A stretch of DNA of 64,000 nucleotides from Synechococcus sp. LA31 (GTDB lineage Bacteria > Cyanobacteriota > Cyanobacteriia > PCC-6307 > Cyanobiaceae), in assembly GCF_018502385.1 (NCBI RefSeq), contig NZ_CP075523.1, positions 1,612,001 to 1,676,000 on the forward strand, in the 5' to 3' direction. Numbering within the stretch: the first letter of the stretch is position 1; the number at the start of each line of letters is the position of its first letter. Below the pieces are notes generated by a model. The model was not told the origin of the DNA, ran no database searches, and was given only the letters and a program-made list of their open reading frames with translations. A program made the position numbers and the translations under genes. Shown piece by piece: positions 28,202 through 40,807 of the stretch.

Positions 28202-30736
28202 TTGCAGCTGAGCGCTTCCGTGGCCCTGCCGATCGAGCCGCTGCTACCTGAGCTGGTGCAGCGGCTCACCGCAGGGAGAAGCGTGCTCCTCCAGGCCCCC
28301 CCGGGAGCCGGGAAAACCACCCGGGTGCCACTGGCGCTACTCGAGGCCTGCAGCGACAAAATCCTGATGCTCGAGCCCCGCAGGCTGGCTGCCAAGGCGG
28401 CGGCTGAGCGCCTGGCCGGCGAACTCGGGGAAACCGTGGGTGAGCGCGTTGGCTACCGGGTACGGATGGAGAGCAGGGTTTCGGCGGCCACGCGCATTGA
28501 AGTGCTCACGGATGGCCTGTTTTTACGCCAGCTGCAGGCCGATCCAAGCCTGAGTGGCGTGGGCTGCGTGATCTTCGATGAATTTCACGAACGCCGCTGC
28601 GAAGCCGATCTAGCCCTGGCCCTGCTGCGGGAAGCCAGGGAGCTGCTGATGCCTGAGCTACGGCTTCTGGTGATGTCAGCAACCCTCAACCTGCAACCCC
28701 TGGTGGAGCAACTGCCGGAGGCGGCTTTGCTCACCAGCGAAGGGCGCAGCCATCCGGTGGCCCTTAGTCATCAGCAACCGCGTGAGCGCGAACTGCTGCA
28801 CGCCCAGGTGGTGCGTGCATTGGAGAGCCACTGGCTCGACCAACGGGCCGATGGCGAAACGGTGCTCGTGTTTCTGCCCGGCCAACGCCAGATTCAGCAA
28901 ACCCGCGACGCCATCGCAGACACCGCCTGGGGAACGGAGCTGGAGCTCTGCGCGCTCCACGGCAACCTGCCGCTGAGCGAGCAAAGCAACGCGATTCGCC
29001 GCAGCCGCCAGCGCGCCGGGAAGGTGGTACTAGCCACGGCCATCGCTGAAAGCTCCCTCACCATCGAAGGGGTGAGCCTGGTGATCGATAGCGGTCTCAG
29101 CCGCCGCAGCCGCTTTGATCCGGTGAGCGGCATGGAGAGCCTGGTGACCGTGCTCTCCAGCCAAGCCAGTGCCGAGCAGCGGGCAGGGCGAGCCGGGCGC
29201 CTCGGGCCTGGTCGAGCCCTGCGCCTATGGAGCCCGGCGGAGCAGCAACGCCGGCCCGCCTTTGATCCGCCGGCCCTGATGGAGGCCGACCCGGCCCCAC
29301 TGGTGCTTCAGCTTGCCCAGTGGGGCGCGGGTCTAGGCGAATCCTTGCCCTGGCTTGAGCCACCACCAGCCGCCCATCTGTTGGAAGGGCAGGAGCTCCT
29401 GATGCAGCTTGGCGCCCTCGATGCCAATGGCAGGCTCAACGAACACGGCCGTGCCATGGCAGCTCTCGGCGTCCACCCACGCCTGGCCCATCTGCTACTG
29501 CGGGCACGGGAGCTGGGGGCGGTGGGGCTGGGCTGCAGCCTGGCGGCCCTGCTGGGGGAACGCGATCCCTTGCGCCAACAGGAGGCCGGCAGTGATCTGA
29601 TGCGCCGGATCGACTGGTTGCGCACAGCCAGCCGCGATCCACGCCGCCAGCAGCTGCGCCAGCTCACCCAACAACTTCAGCGCCAGCTGGAGTTGTTGGG
29701 TGAGGCGCCAGCAGCTCCCACCGAGCCGGTTGCGGCATTGAAAGAGCAGGCGATTGCAGCTGAGCTGATCGCCCACGCCTATCCCGAACGGGTGGCCCTG
29801 GAGCGCAGCCCAGGTTCGGGGCGTTACCTCACCCGCAGCGGCCGCGGTGCCCAGTTACCGCCGGCTGATCCGCTGCTGGGCAGCCCCGCCCTGGCCATCG
29901 CCGCCGCCGACGCCGCCAGCAGCGATGCACGCATTCAGTTGGCTCTCCCCCTGCCCGCAGCAAGCCTGATGGCCCTTGCGGTTGTTGCCGGCAGCGAGCA
30001 AGGGCGAGTGAGCTGGGACAGCCAACAGCAACGCATCCGCTGCGAACGGGAGCGATGCCTGGGCGCCCTGGTGCTGGAGCGCCGCAGCTGGCCGGATGCA
30101 CCGGCCAGTGCGAGGCGGGCGGCCTTGCTGGAGGGGTTGGCGGAGCTGGGGATCGAAGCGCTGCCCTGGGACGATGTCAGCCGGCAGTTGCAGCAAAGGA
30201 TCTGCCTGGCCCATCGGGAGCTGGGAGCTCCCTGGCCTGACCGCAGCCACGCCGCACTGGCGGCAGACCCTGAAGGCTGGCTGGGGGATCAGCTCGACAG
30301 CATCCGCAGCCGCAACGACCTCCAGACCCTCAACCTGGAAGAAGCCCTCTGGAGCGACCTGCCATGGGAGGCGCGGCGCACACTGGACCAGCTCCTGCCG
30401 CCAACGCTGCCGATTCCATCCGGCCGCCAGGCCCGGCTCGATTACAGCAGTGGCGAGCCTGTGCTGGCTGTGAAGCTGCAGGAATTATTCGGAGCCGCAA
30501 GCACCCCCACCGTGCTGGATGGCCGCCTGCCAGTCACCGTTCAACTCCTCTCACCGGCGGGCCGCCCAGCCGCGATCACCCAGGATTTAGAAGGGTTTTG
30601 GAGCGGGGCCTATCAGCAGGTACGCAAGGAGCTAAGGGGGCGGTATCCCCGTCACCCCTGGCCCGATGACCCTGCAAACACCCCCGCCACTGCACTCACC
30701 AAGCGAGCCTTACAGCGGCGTCAATCCCAGAGGTGA
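28202..30736 (+). CDS. hrpB: ATP-dependent helicase HrpB
   Basis: 844 aa DEAH/RHA-family helicase. TTG start immediately after the preceding stop. Motif I QAPPGAGKTTRVPLALL (about 31-47), motif Ia LEPRRLAAKAAAER, motif II VIFDEFHERR (DEFH, 126-129), motif III MSATLN, motif V ATAIAESSLTIEGV and motif VI SSQASAEQRAGRAGR are all present, followed by the HA2 and HrpB C-terminal domains (VRKELRGRYPRHPWPDDP). HrpB is widespread; its RNA substrate is not settled. The 3' end overlaps the convergent phosphatase gene by 16 bases. Confidence 0.95.
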   Translation: MQLSASVALPIEPLLPELVQRLTAGRSVLLQAPPGAGKTTRVPLALLEACSDKILMLEPRRLAAKAAAERLAGELGETVGERVGYRVRMESRVSAATRIEVLTDGLFLRQLQADPSLSGVGCVIFDEFHERRCEADLALALLREARELLMPELRLLVMSATLNLQPLVEQLPEAALLTSEGRSHPVALSHQQPRERELLHAQVVRALESHWLDQRADGETVLVFLPGQRQIQQTRDAIADTAWGTELELCALHGNLPLSEQSNAIRRSRQRAGKVVLATAIAESSLTIEGVSLVIDSGLSRRSRFDPVSGMESLVTVLSSQASAEQRAGRAGRLGPGRALRLWSPAEQQRRPAFDPPALMEADPAPLVLQLAQWGAGLGESLPWLEPPPAAHLLEGQELLMQLGALDANGRLNEHGRAMAALGVHPRLAHLLLRARELGAVGLGCSLAALLGERDPLRQQEAGSDLMRRIDWLRTASRDPRRQQLRQLTQQLQRQLELLGEAPAAPTEPVAALKEQAIAAELIAHAYPERVALERSPGSGRYLTRSGRGAQLPPADPLLGSPALAIAAADAASSDARIQLALPLPAASLMALAVVAGSEQGRVSWDSQQQRIRCERERCLGALVLERRSWPDAPASARRAALLEGLAELGIEALPWDDVSRQLQQRICLAHRELGAPWPDRSHAALAADPEGWLGDQLDSIRSRNDLQTLNLEEALWSDLPWEARRTLDQLLPPTLPIPSGRQARLDYSSGEPVLAVKLQELFGAASTPTVLDGRLPVTVQLLSPAGRPAAITQDLEGFWSGAYQQVRKELRGRYPRHPWPDDPANTPATALTKRALQRRQSQR

Positions 30737-31509
30737 TCAAAGCCGAAGTGGCGGAGGCCCTCGGCAATGCCGCTGCAACCCTCACGCGAGGCCAAATACA
30801 CCGACGGGAGACGAGGCAGATGCTCCAGCAATGCCGCTTCGGCATTGGCCACCATCACACCCTTAAGGCCGGTTTCAAACATGGCCAAATCGTTGAGGGT
30901 GTCACCGGCGGTGACGACAGTGCTGCGGTCCACCTCAAGCCATTCGAGCAATGCCATCAAGGTGGAGCCCTTGTTCACCCCCGCCGGCAACAGATCGAGA
31001 TAGCGGTTGTCAGACATCAAGCAATCCACGCCATGGGCCTCGAGCTGAGGGATCAACCGATGGTCAAAGCGCTCGGGATCCACGTAGTAGGCCAGCCGGC
31101 GCTCCGAATGAAGCGGCTGTTCGGTGAGGCCGGGCTGTCCCTGTAGCAGCGGCAGCAACTGCGCTTCCACCCCCTGCCAGCGGGCTTCAATCGGGTCCAC
31201 CGCCAGGGGCACCGGCGCCAGGGAACAACCACAGGCCACGGTGCACCCCACATCGCTAATCACCAGATGCGGGGCTGCCAAACCGATCGGCTCGTCTTCT
31301 TGGAGCACGCGGGCAATGGAGGCCAGATCCCGTCCCGTGCAGAACACGTGCAACACCCGCTCGCGTTGCTCGGCCAACCATCGATAAAAACTGCGGCGCT
31401 CCTCGGTTGCCCCGCCGAGCAAGGTGCCATCGAGATCAGTCACCAACACCAACTCCGGCGCCTGGGGCAGCGGCGCTGAGAGCTGGCTTTCCAGCAACTG
31501 ACGCGACAT
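30721..31509 (-). CDS. HAD-IIB phosphatase, sucrose-phosphate-phosphatase-like
   Basis: 262 aa. Motif I LVTDLDGTLLGG (D25, D27), motif II FCTGRDLASIARVL, motif III lysine in AGVNKGSTLMALLEWL, motif IV VVTAGDTLNDLAMFETG: an intact HAD enzyme with a type IIB cap (about 85-180, YYVDPERFDHRLIPQLEAHG). The layout resembles sucrose-6-phosphate phosphatase and the glucosylglycerate- or mannosylglycerate-phosphate phosphatases that make compatible solutes in picocyanobacteria. Without a neighbouring synthase I cannot choose. Divergent from the hli gene. Confidence 0.85.
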   Translation of the reverse strand: MSRQLLESQLSAPLPQAPELVLVTDLDGTLLGGATEERRSFYRWLAEQRERVLHVFCTGRDLASIARVLQEDEPIGLAAPHLVISDVGCTVACGCSLAPVPLAVDPIEARWQGVEAQLLPLLQGQPGLTEQPLHSERRLAYYVDPERFDHRLIPQLEAHGVDCLMSDNRYLDLLPAGVNKGSTLMALLEWLEVDRSTVVTAGDTLNDLAMFETGLKGVMVANAEAALLEHLPRLPSVYLASREGCSGIAEGLRHFGFDHLWD

Positions 31510-31574
31510 TACAAGCAGCGAAAAGGGGCCACAACCGTATCGCCCAACACCGTCAAGTGTCTCACATGTTTCGT

Positions 31575-31580
31575 TACAAT
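31575..31580 (+). promoter_or_regulatory. Candidate -10 box for the hli gene
   Basis: TACAAT, five of six matches to the sigma-70 -10 consensus, 21 bases before ATG 31602. A -35-like sequence 18 bases upstream is weak. If used, transcription would start near 31587, downstream of the earlier in-frame ATG (31566), which supports ATG 31602 as the start. Confidence 0.35.
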
Positions 31581-31601
31581 TGGTTCGTTCGCGTCAATCC
31601 G

Positions 31602-31754
31602 ATGCCCGATTCCACCTCCACGACTGCTCGCTTCGGTTTTGTGAATTTCGCCGAGACCTGGAATGGCCGCCTGGCCATGCTGGGCTTCACCATCGGCCTG
31701 GCCACCGAACTGCTCACCGGCCAAGGCATCCTCGGCCAGATCGGCCTGGGCTGA
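31602..31754 (+). CDS. hli: High-light-inducible protein (one-helix chlorophyll-binding)
   Basis: 50 aa from ATG 31602 (an in-frame ATG at 31566 would add 12 residues). The signature is unmistakable: RFGFVNFAETWNGRLAML followed by FTIGLATELLTGQG, with the E-x-x-N-x-R chlorophyll-binding motif in one transmembrane helix. These thylakoid proteins bind chlorophyll and carotenoids during photosystem II assembly and under excess light, often as dimers. A perfect terminator hairpin follows 29 bases after the stop. Expression is expected to be stress-induced by family knowledge; a possible -10 box is listed separately. Confidence 0.95.
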   Translation: MPDSTSTTARFGFVNFAETWNGRLAMLGFTIGLATELLTGQGILGQIGLG

Positions 31755-31783
31755 AGCACTCGGCACTCAACGTGTTTCAGCCG

Positions 31784-31812
31784 AGCGCCTCCTGATGCAG
31801 GAGGCGCTTTTT
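31784..31812 (+). terminator. Terminator of the hli gene
   Basis: Nine-base perfect stem (AGCGCCTCC at 31784-31792 with GGAGGCGCT at 31800-31808), 7-base loop, T run 31808-31812. The loop contains the ATG of the next open frame (31795). Confidence 0.85.
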
Positions 31813-32028
31813 GATGGGCCAAACTGGCAAGGTGATGCGTCAAGCGCCCCTCTGGCCCAGCTCTTTGCCAAAAATCGCCGCGACGGCGCCCGCATGCTCA
31901 GCAGCGGGATCGTGATCACATCCGTGGGCTGGATTCGCATCGACCATCCCGCCGGACAGGTGGTTGCCTTGCTGGGAAGTCTGGTCTGTCTGTATTGGTG
32001 GGGCTGTTACCGCCGCCTGGAGAGGTGA
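31795..32028 (+). CDS. Small membrane hypothetical protein upstream of xseA
   Basis: 77 aa if the ATG in the hli terminator loop is used. Polar N-terminal half (EALFDGPNWQGDASSAPLAQ, LFAKNRRDGARM) and two hydrophobic segments, LSSGIVITSVGWIRI and VVALLGSLVCLYWWGCY, ending basic (RRLER). The stop overlaps the xseA start as GTGA, which argues that the frame is translated. The true start may be downstream (for example ATG at codon 34) given the hairpin. No family recognised. Confidence 0.6.
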   Translation: MQEALFDGPNWQGDASSAPLAQLFAKNRRDGARMLSSGIVITSVGWIRIDHPAGQVVALLGSLVCLYWWGCYRRLER

Positions 32029-33182
32029 GTAGCGAACCAGGCCTTCCCCGTTACAGCGTCGCCGAGCTCAATCAGGCCGTTGCTTCACTGTTGGAGCGAG
32101 GGTTTGCTCCCCGCTTTCTGCTGGATGCCACCGTGTCCCGTCCACAGCTCAAAAAGGGGCATCTCTGGCTCACACTGGTGGATGAGCAGGCCTCCATCTC
32201 CGGGGTGGTGTGGGCCTCACAGCTCAGCAAGCTCACCTACCGGCCCAGCGAAGGCGATGGGGTGCTGGTGGTGGGCAAGCTCAATTTCTGGGCAAGCCGC
32301 GCCAGTCTCTGTGTTCAGATCCTTGATGTGCGGCCCAGCCTCAGCGCCGTGCTCCGGCAATTCGAACGGGTACGCGAGCTACTCGAACCGGAAGGCCTGC
32401 TCGACTCCCAGCGCAAACGTCCTTTGCCGGCGATGCCAGAGGCTATTGCCCTGCTCACGAGCTCGCCCAGCTCTGCCCTGGCCGACATGCTTCGCACCAG
32501 CCAGGAACGCTGGCCAGCCACCAAGATCTACGTGGTGCCGATTCCAGTCCAGGGACCGGTGGAGGCACAAGTCAGGGCCCGATTAGCTGAGGTGGTCGCC
32601 CGGGCGCCGTCTCTCGGGATCGAAGCCATTGTGTTGGCGCGCGGCGGCGGGAGCCGCGAAGACCTGGCGGTGTTCGATGCGGAAGGATTGGCCCGTGACC
32701 TGGCAGCCTGCCCGCTGCCGGTGGTGACCGGCCTAGGCCACGAAGACGACACGACCATCGCCGATCTCGTGGCTGACTACCGGGCCGCTACCCCTACGGC
32801 CGCCATGGTGGCGCTGCTGCCTGATCGCCAGGCCTTGGCACTCGGCCTCGCGCAACAGCGCCAGCTACTCAAACAGGGCCTGTTGCACCGCCTGCAACGG
32901 GAGCAGCTCTGGATCGACAATGCACTGAAACGACTGGAGACCTTGCACCCGCGTGCCCTGCTGCCGCAAATCCGCGAACAGTTGGAGCAACGGCTGGAAC
33001 TCCTAAGCGCACTTTCGCCCCAACGACTCCTGGAGCGCGGCTTTGCTTTAGTGCATCAACACAACGGCCCACTGTTGCGCTCTGTGCAACAAGTGCAGCC
33101 TGGAGATGTGCTTCAGCTGCAGCTGGCAGACGGCAGGATCAACAGCGTTGTACAAACTGTGACGAGCAAAGCCGATGGTTGA
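32025..33182 (+). CDS. xseA: Exodeoxyribonuclease VII large subunit
   Basis: 385 aa from GTG 32025, chosen because it forms a GTGA overlap with the preceding stop and because RYSVAELNQAVASLL is the usual N-terminal block (an OB fold follows: HLWLTLVDEQASISGVVWAS). The catalytic core shows IALLTSSPSSALADML, VVPIPVQGPVEAQVRARL, LARGGGSREDLAVFDAEGL and VVTGLGHEDDTTIADLVADY with A-A-T-P-T-A-A, then the coiled C-terminal region. With XseB it degrades single-stranded DNA to oligonucleotides. Overlaps xseB by 8 bases. Confidence 0.95.
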   Translation: MSSEPGLPRYSVAELNQAVASLLERGFAPRFLLDATVSRPQLKKGHLWLTLVDEQASISGVVWASQLSKLTYRPSEGDGVLVVGKLNFWASRASLCVQILDVRPSLSAVLRQFERVRELLEPEGLLDSQRKRPLPAMPEAIALLTSSPSSALADMLRTSQERWPATKIYVVPIPVQGPVEAQVRARLAEVVARAPSLGIEAIVLARGGGSREDLAVFDAEGLARDLAACPLPVVTGLGHEDDTTIADLVADYRAATPTAAMVALLPDRQALALGLAQQRQLLKQGLLHRLQREQLWIDNALKRLETLHPRALLPQIREQLEQRLELLSALSPQRLLERGFALVHQHNGPLLRSVQQVQPGDVLQLQLADGRINSVVQTVTSKADG

Positions 33183-33438
33183 CAGCAAACCGAAGCGCAA
33201 CCGTGCGCGCAAAACCAACGAAGCGGCTGAACAATGGCAAAGCGAGCTGCAGACCCTTAGCTTCAACGAAGCACGCACCGCGCTCGAGCTGGCGATCGGG
33301 AAGCTTCAGGCCAGCGACCTTGAGGTAGAGGAAATGGCTTCGCTATACCAGCGGGCTGAGGCCTATGCCGAGCGATGCCGCAACGTGCTCGAGCGGGTGG
33401 AGCAAGACGTGATCGAATGGGACCAACCCTCCACCTAA
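33175..33438 (+). CDS. xseB: Exodeoxyribonuclease VII small subunit
   Basis: 87 aa. A basic N-terminal stretch (SKPKRNRARKTNEAAEQ), then the two-helix XseB core: LSFNEARTALELAIGKLQ, SDLEVEEMASLYQRAEAY and AERCRNVLERVEQDV. Starts inside the xseA end, the normal coupled arrangement, giving an excess of small subunits for the holoenzyme. Confidence 0.93.
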   Translation: MVDSKPKRNRARKTNEAAEQWQSELQTLSFNEARTALELAIGKLQASDLEVEEMASLYQRAEAYAERCRNVLERVEQDVIEWDQPST

Positions 33439-33449
33439 ACACCCCTGGC

Positions 33450-33833
33450 ATGGCTCAACCTGCACATCCCAATCCCTGGTTGGCCTGGTTCTATCTGGCA
33501 CTCGCCATCGCCGGTGGCGTGCTGCCCTGGATGGCCAACCTTGACTTTATGCGCGACTACGGAGCCAGCTTCGATCTGAAGGTCTTCATCGATCTGGCCA
33601 ATGCCAACCCAGCAGCGCAATCGCTATCTAGAGATCTTCTGATCGGCGCAACTGCGGTGACCACCTGGATCATCGTGGAGAGCAGACGCTTGCAGATGCG
33701 AAATCTCTGGCTGGTGCTGCTCAGCTCGGTCACGATTGCCTTTGCCTTTGCGGCACCGTTCTTCCTCTTCTTGCGCGAGCGTCGGTTGGCCGAACTGGCC
33801 CGTGAGCCAGAGACGAGTTCAGCGATCGTCTGA
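33450..33833 (+). CDS. DUF2834 membrane protein
   Basis: 127 aa with three hydrophobic segments (LAWFYLALAIAGGVLPWMAN, LLIGATAVTTWIIVES, LWLVLLSSVTIAFAFAAPFF) and the DUF2834 look (FDLKVFIDLANANPAAQSLS, SRDLLIGATA). Probably an inner- or thylakoid-membrane protein; function unknown. ATG 33450 gives the family start; upstream codons in frame overlap xseB. The last 15 bases overlap the convergent zinc-ribbon gene. Confidence 0.85.
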   Translation: MAQPAHPNPWLAWFYLALAIAGGVLPWMANLDFMRDYGASFDLKVFIDLANANPAAQSLSRDLLIGATAVTTWIIVESRRLQMRNLWLVLLSSVTIAFAFAAPFFLFLRERRLAELAREPETSSAIV

Positions 33834-34163
33834 AACCTCGCTGACCTGCACGTCGATCACAGCATCGCGAGCTGGTTGATCAACGGAGCGGCCACTGGTG
33901 GAGGACGGAGCCGCCAGAGCTCCGCCGCAGGCGGGACAGACCGAAGCACCGATGCTGGGCGTTCCGCAAGCGGGACAAGTGACCAAGCGGCGCTTGAACC
34001 ACTGCCACGCCAAAAAACCCGCACCCGCCAAGACTAAAGGGCCAAAAACCAACAGAAGCGTGACGCCCTCGAGCACGTCGACAAACAAACGAGCCGTGAA
34101 GCCTGGCGCCAGCAGCAAGACGCCGATCACGGTGATCCACAGCCAGGGAATGGGACGTTGCAT
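33819..34163 (-). CDS. Membrane protein with a zinc-ribbon
   Basis: 114 aa. Two hydrophobic segments (WLWITVIGVLLLAPGF and LLLVFGPLVLAGAGFLAW) and then a short zinc ribbon with two knuckles, CPACGTPSIGAS and CPACGGAL, on the cytoplasmic side, ending in an acidic tail. Such anchored zinc ribbons often mediate protein contacts. No named family. It lies 47 bases downstream of the YihY gene's... upstream neighbour is the YihY-like gene on the same strand at higher coordinates, so the two may be co-transcribed. Confidence 0.75.
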   Translation of the reverse strand: MQRPIPWLWITVIGVLLLAPGFTARLFVDVLEGVTLLLVFGPLVLAGAGFLAWQWFKRRLVTCPACGTPSIGASVCPACGGALAAPSSTSGRSVDQPARDAVIDVQVSEVSDDR

Positions 34164-34210
34164 CGATCACCAACGGTTAACGACTACCTGCATCCTCACA
34201 GCAGCAGGAG

Positions 34211-35167
34211 CTAAGCGGCAGGAGCTGACCGTACGGATGCCTCGCCATCGCGACGACGACTCGCAACAACACTCAGCGCCATCCCGTAATACACAACAAG
34301 AGCCACGAGCCAGACCCACAAACTCAACAGCAACACACCACCGATCACACCATACGCCTGAAATCGATTCCCCAAAGACAGCAAACTGCGCCCCAGACCA
34401 GCATTCAAGGAGGTGAGTGCGATGCCAATCAAGAGTGCTCCTGGCAGGAGCGGCTTAGCCGGAACATGACGTGTGGGCAGCACAGCCAACAAGGCATAAG
34501 CCAAAGCGCAAGAGATGAGAATGGAGAGGCCAAAGTCAACCACCCAAGGCACAGGAGCCCAGAGATGCAACCAGGTGGGCAGCAAGTTCTGCAGCCAGAG
34601 CCGCCAACTACCAGGACTCAGCAAACGCAGATTCGTGGTGAGCTGATCAAGTACAACAAAGAAACCGATCAATACAACCAAGCCGAGCGCCTCAATCCGA
34701 GCCCGAATAAATCGCCACACTGGAGTCGTCCACGCATCGATTGGCTGCGAACAAGGGCGAAACCCCCAGAGGCGATCGGCACCACGCTGCAAGCTGAGAT
34801 AGGCATTCGTAGACGAGACCAACAAAAACACAGCGCCAACGACTCCCGCACCTGTGCCCTGACCGATCAACTTCATCAACGTCGTGCTGACCAGCGGAAT
34901 CACTGAGGCAGGCAACACACGATCAGCCAGCTGCAACAGCTGACCGGAGAGCCCGTCGACCCCACCCAAAATGCGGCTTGCAACCGCCAGAGCAATCAGC
35001 AGGATTGGGAAGAACGACTGCAGGGTGTGATATGCGAAAGCAGCACTCAGATCAACACAATCCTCTCGATCCCAGAGCCTATAAGAACGCCAAAACAGAC
35101 TGAACGCTGAGCGCCAAGGAGAAGACTTCGACGATGGCGTCAACACGTTAGACAAGCAGCCGTTCAA
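34211..35167 (-). CDS. YihY/BrkB family inner-membrane protein
   Basis: 318 aa with about six membrane helices. Family landmarks: FWRSYRLWDREDCVDLSAAF, FAYHTLQSFFPILLIALAVA, STNAYLSLQRGADRLWG, FQAYGVIGGVLLLSLWVW and YYGMALS near the end. This family was once called RNase BN, a label now known to be wrong; its transport or envelope role is unsettled. The N-terminal ATG follows the end of the rRNA operon: the rRNA terminator (35232-35255) lies between them on the same strand, so this gene could receive read-through. Confidence 0.88.
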   Translation of the reverse strand: MNGCLSNVLTPSSKSSPWRSAFSLFWRSYRLWDREDCVDLSAAFAYHTLQSFFPILLIALAVASRILGGVDGLSGQLLQLADRVLPASVIPLVSTTLMKLIGQGTGAGVVGAVFLLVSSTNAYLSLQRGADRLWGFRPCSQPIDAWTTPVWRFIRARIEALGLVVLIGFFVVLDQLTTNLRLLSPGSWRLWLQNLLPTWLHLWAPVPWVVDFGLSILISCALAYALLAVLPTRHVPAKPLLPGALLIGIALTSLNAGLGRSLLSLGNRFQAYGVIGGVLLLSLWVWLVALVVYYGMALSVVASRRRDGEASVRSAPAA

Positions 35168-35231
35168 CGCACCAAATACATCCAGACCCTACTGCCTGAG
35201 CCAAGCCTTTGCCACAGCAAACCAGCCAACA

Positions 35232-35255
35232 AAAAAGCCACCCTCTCGGGTGGCT
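35232..35255 (-). terminator. Rho-independent terminator of the rRNA operon
   Basis: On the minus strand GCCACCC-GAGA-GGGTGGC, a 7-base perfect stem with a GNRA tetraloop, followed by six T. It lies about 76 bases after the 5S 3' end and before the YihY gene. Confidence 0.9.
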
Positions 35256-35331
35256 TCTCTGTCTCATCACCCCAATCAGCTGATTAACAGCAGCGATTGG
35301 AGCGAGAGCTGGTTGGAGCAAAGAGTGTTTT

Positions 35332-35449
35332 ACCTGGCATCGACCTATTTTCTCAGGGGGCTACCCCCCAAATATCGTCGGCGCTGCATCGTTTCACAGC
35401 CGAGTTCGAGATGGATCGGAGTGGTTCCAATGCGCCATGGACACCAGGA
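35332..35449 (-). rRNA. rrf: 5S ribosomal RNA
   Basis: About 118 nt. The minus strand begins TCCTGGTGTCC and ends with the complementary ATGCCAGGT, with conserved internal pieces GGAACCACTCCGATCCATC and TCGAACTCGGCTGTGAAACG. Boundaries are set by the terminal helix and could shift by one or two bases. Last gene of the rrn operon. Confidence 0.93.
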
Positions 35450-35610
35450 TAGAAAACTTAGGTTAAAAGCTTTCAACTTCTTTGCTCTCAGGTGAACCCT
35501 GAGAACTGCATAGGTTACGAGATCGTCTCATGCTGGCTTTCACCAGCACAAGACATTCGCTCTAGAAGACAAAGATCTCGCCTCACATGGAGGCCTGAGA
35601 GCTGAGGTTT
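35450..35610 (-). other. 23S-5S spacer
   Basis: 161 bases between the 23S 3' end and the 5S 5' end. No gene. It contains the inverted repeat CTCAGG-TGAA-CCCTGAG and, on the plus strand, a boxA-like string (GAACCCTGAGAACTGCATAG) opposite in direction to rRNA transcription. Confidence 0.6.
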
Positions 35611-38484
<2,874 letters not shown>

Positions 38485-38725
38485 AAATTTAATCCTCCTA
38501 ACGCTTCAGGCTGTTGAGGCCTATTCTCTCAAAATTGTCAGCATTGCTGCTACCAATTAAGGATCAGACTCCCTCCGGCTCGGCGCCATCGGAAGAACGC
38601 TAGAAGGTCTCGGCTCTCAAAAATAGAATCACGAATCAACTCAAACCTGATAACGATCCATCAATGATGGCTCATCAGACTTGATTGACTCGCCTCTATG
38701 AGATGCTTTGTCTTTCCAGACTCAC

Positions 38726-38745
38726 CTATGCAGTTGTCAAGGTTC
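38726..38745 (-). promoter_or_regulatory. boxA antitermination element in the rRNA spacer
   Basis: Minus-strand GAACCTTGACAACTGCATAG matches the boxA region conserved in cyanobacterial 16S-23S spacers (GAACCTTGAAAA core followed by CTGCATA). It is expected to recruit the Nus antitermination complex on the nascent pre-rRNA. Confidence 0.75.
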
Positions 38746-38760
38746 TGCTGAATCTCATTG

Positions 38761-38778
38761 AAAAAACCTCTCGCGAGG
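38761..38778 (-). promoter_or_regulatory. boxB-like hairpin with T run, upstream of boxA
   Basis: Minus strand CCTC-GCGA-GAGG followed by TTTTTT. A short stem with a GNRA loop and a T tract, resembling a weak intrinsic terminator, placed 15 bases before boxA. Probably the spacer's boxB element. Confidence 0.5.
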
Positions 38779-38927
38779 CTCCTTCGCTGAATTCAGCATC
38801 AGGGCAACCATCCTTTGGAATGCTCTGAGGCTGAACTCTGCTCGATCGCTCGAGCTCGTTTGATCAGCGAACAACGTCTACGTCACCTCTCAAGAATTGC
38901 TTCCTGGTTGAGGAGTTCAGGTGTTAG

Positions 38928-39000
38928 TGGAGGTTAGCGGACTCGAACCGCTGACATCCTGCTTGCAAAGCAGGCGCTCTACCAACTGAGCTAAACCCCC
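38928..39000 (-). tRNA. tRNA-Ala (anticodon TGC)
   Basis: 73 nt on the minus strand, from GGGGGTTTAGCTCAGTTGG to the discriminator A. Anticodon arm CTGCTTTGCAAGCAG gives TGC; T loop GGTTCGAGTCC. The acceptor stem has the G3:U70 pair required by alanyl-tRNA synthetase. CCA is not encoded. Standard spacer tRNA of cyanobacterial rrn operons. Confidence 0.97.
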
Positions 39001-39055
39001 AAGACTCATCGCCTCTTCATTGACATGCATCAATGAAAATTAAACTGAGTTTGAA

Positions 39056-39129
<74 letters not shown>

Positions 39130-39323
39130 AGGAAGTGAACCCTCTATGGGGTGACCTAGACAACGTTTAGGAACTAAAAATCAAGAATCAAGCATGAATG
39201 ACTTGCCGAAACATCTCATTCATCTCAACCTTGAAGTTGAGGTACCGATCGACCTTCGAGATGACAGGATCATGGCCTGAGATTAAAATACTCAGACATC
39301 ACAATCAGGTATTGTCTCCCTGT

Positions 39324-40807
<1,484 letters not shown>

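Larger units (their letters stand above)
38485..38927 (-). other. Internal transcribed spacer between tRNA-Ala and 23S rRNA
   Basis: 443 bases without a gene. It holds the boxA antitermination element (38726-38745, GAACCTTGACAACTGCATAG on the minus strand) and, just before it in transcription order, a CCTC-GCGA-GAGG hairpin followed by six T (38761-38778). The remainder should form the long 23S processing stem; pieces near the 23S 5' end are AT-rich. I see no tRNA or reading frame here. Confidence 0.7.

Noticed and set aside
31566-31601. Upstream ATG (31566) as the hli start
   Set aside because: Adds FRYNWFVRVNP, unlike known Hli N-termini, and would include a good -10 box inside the coding region; ATG 31602 preferred.
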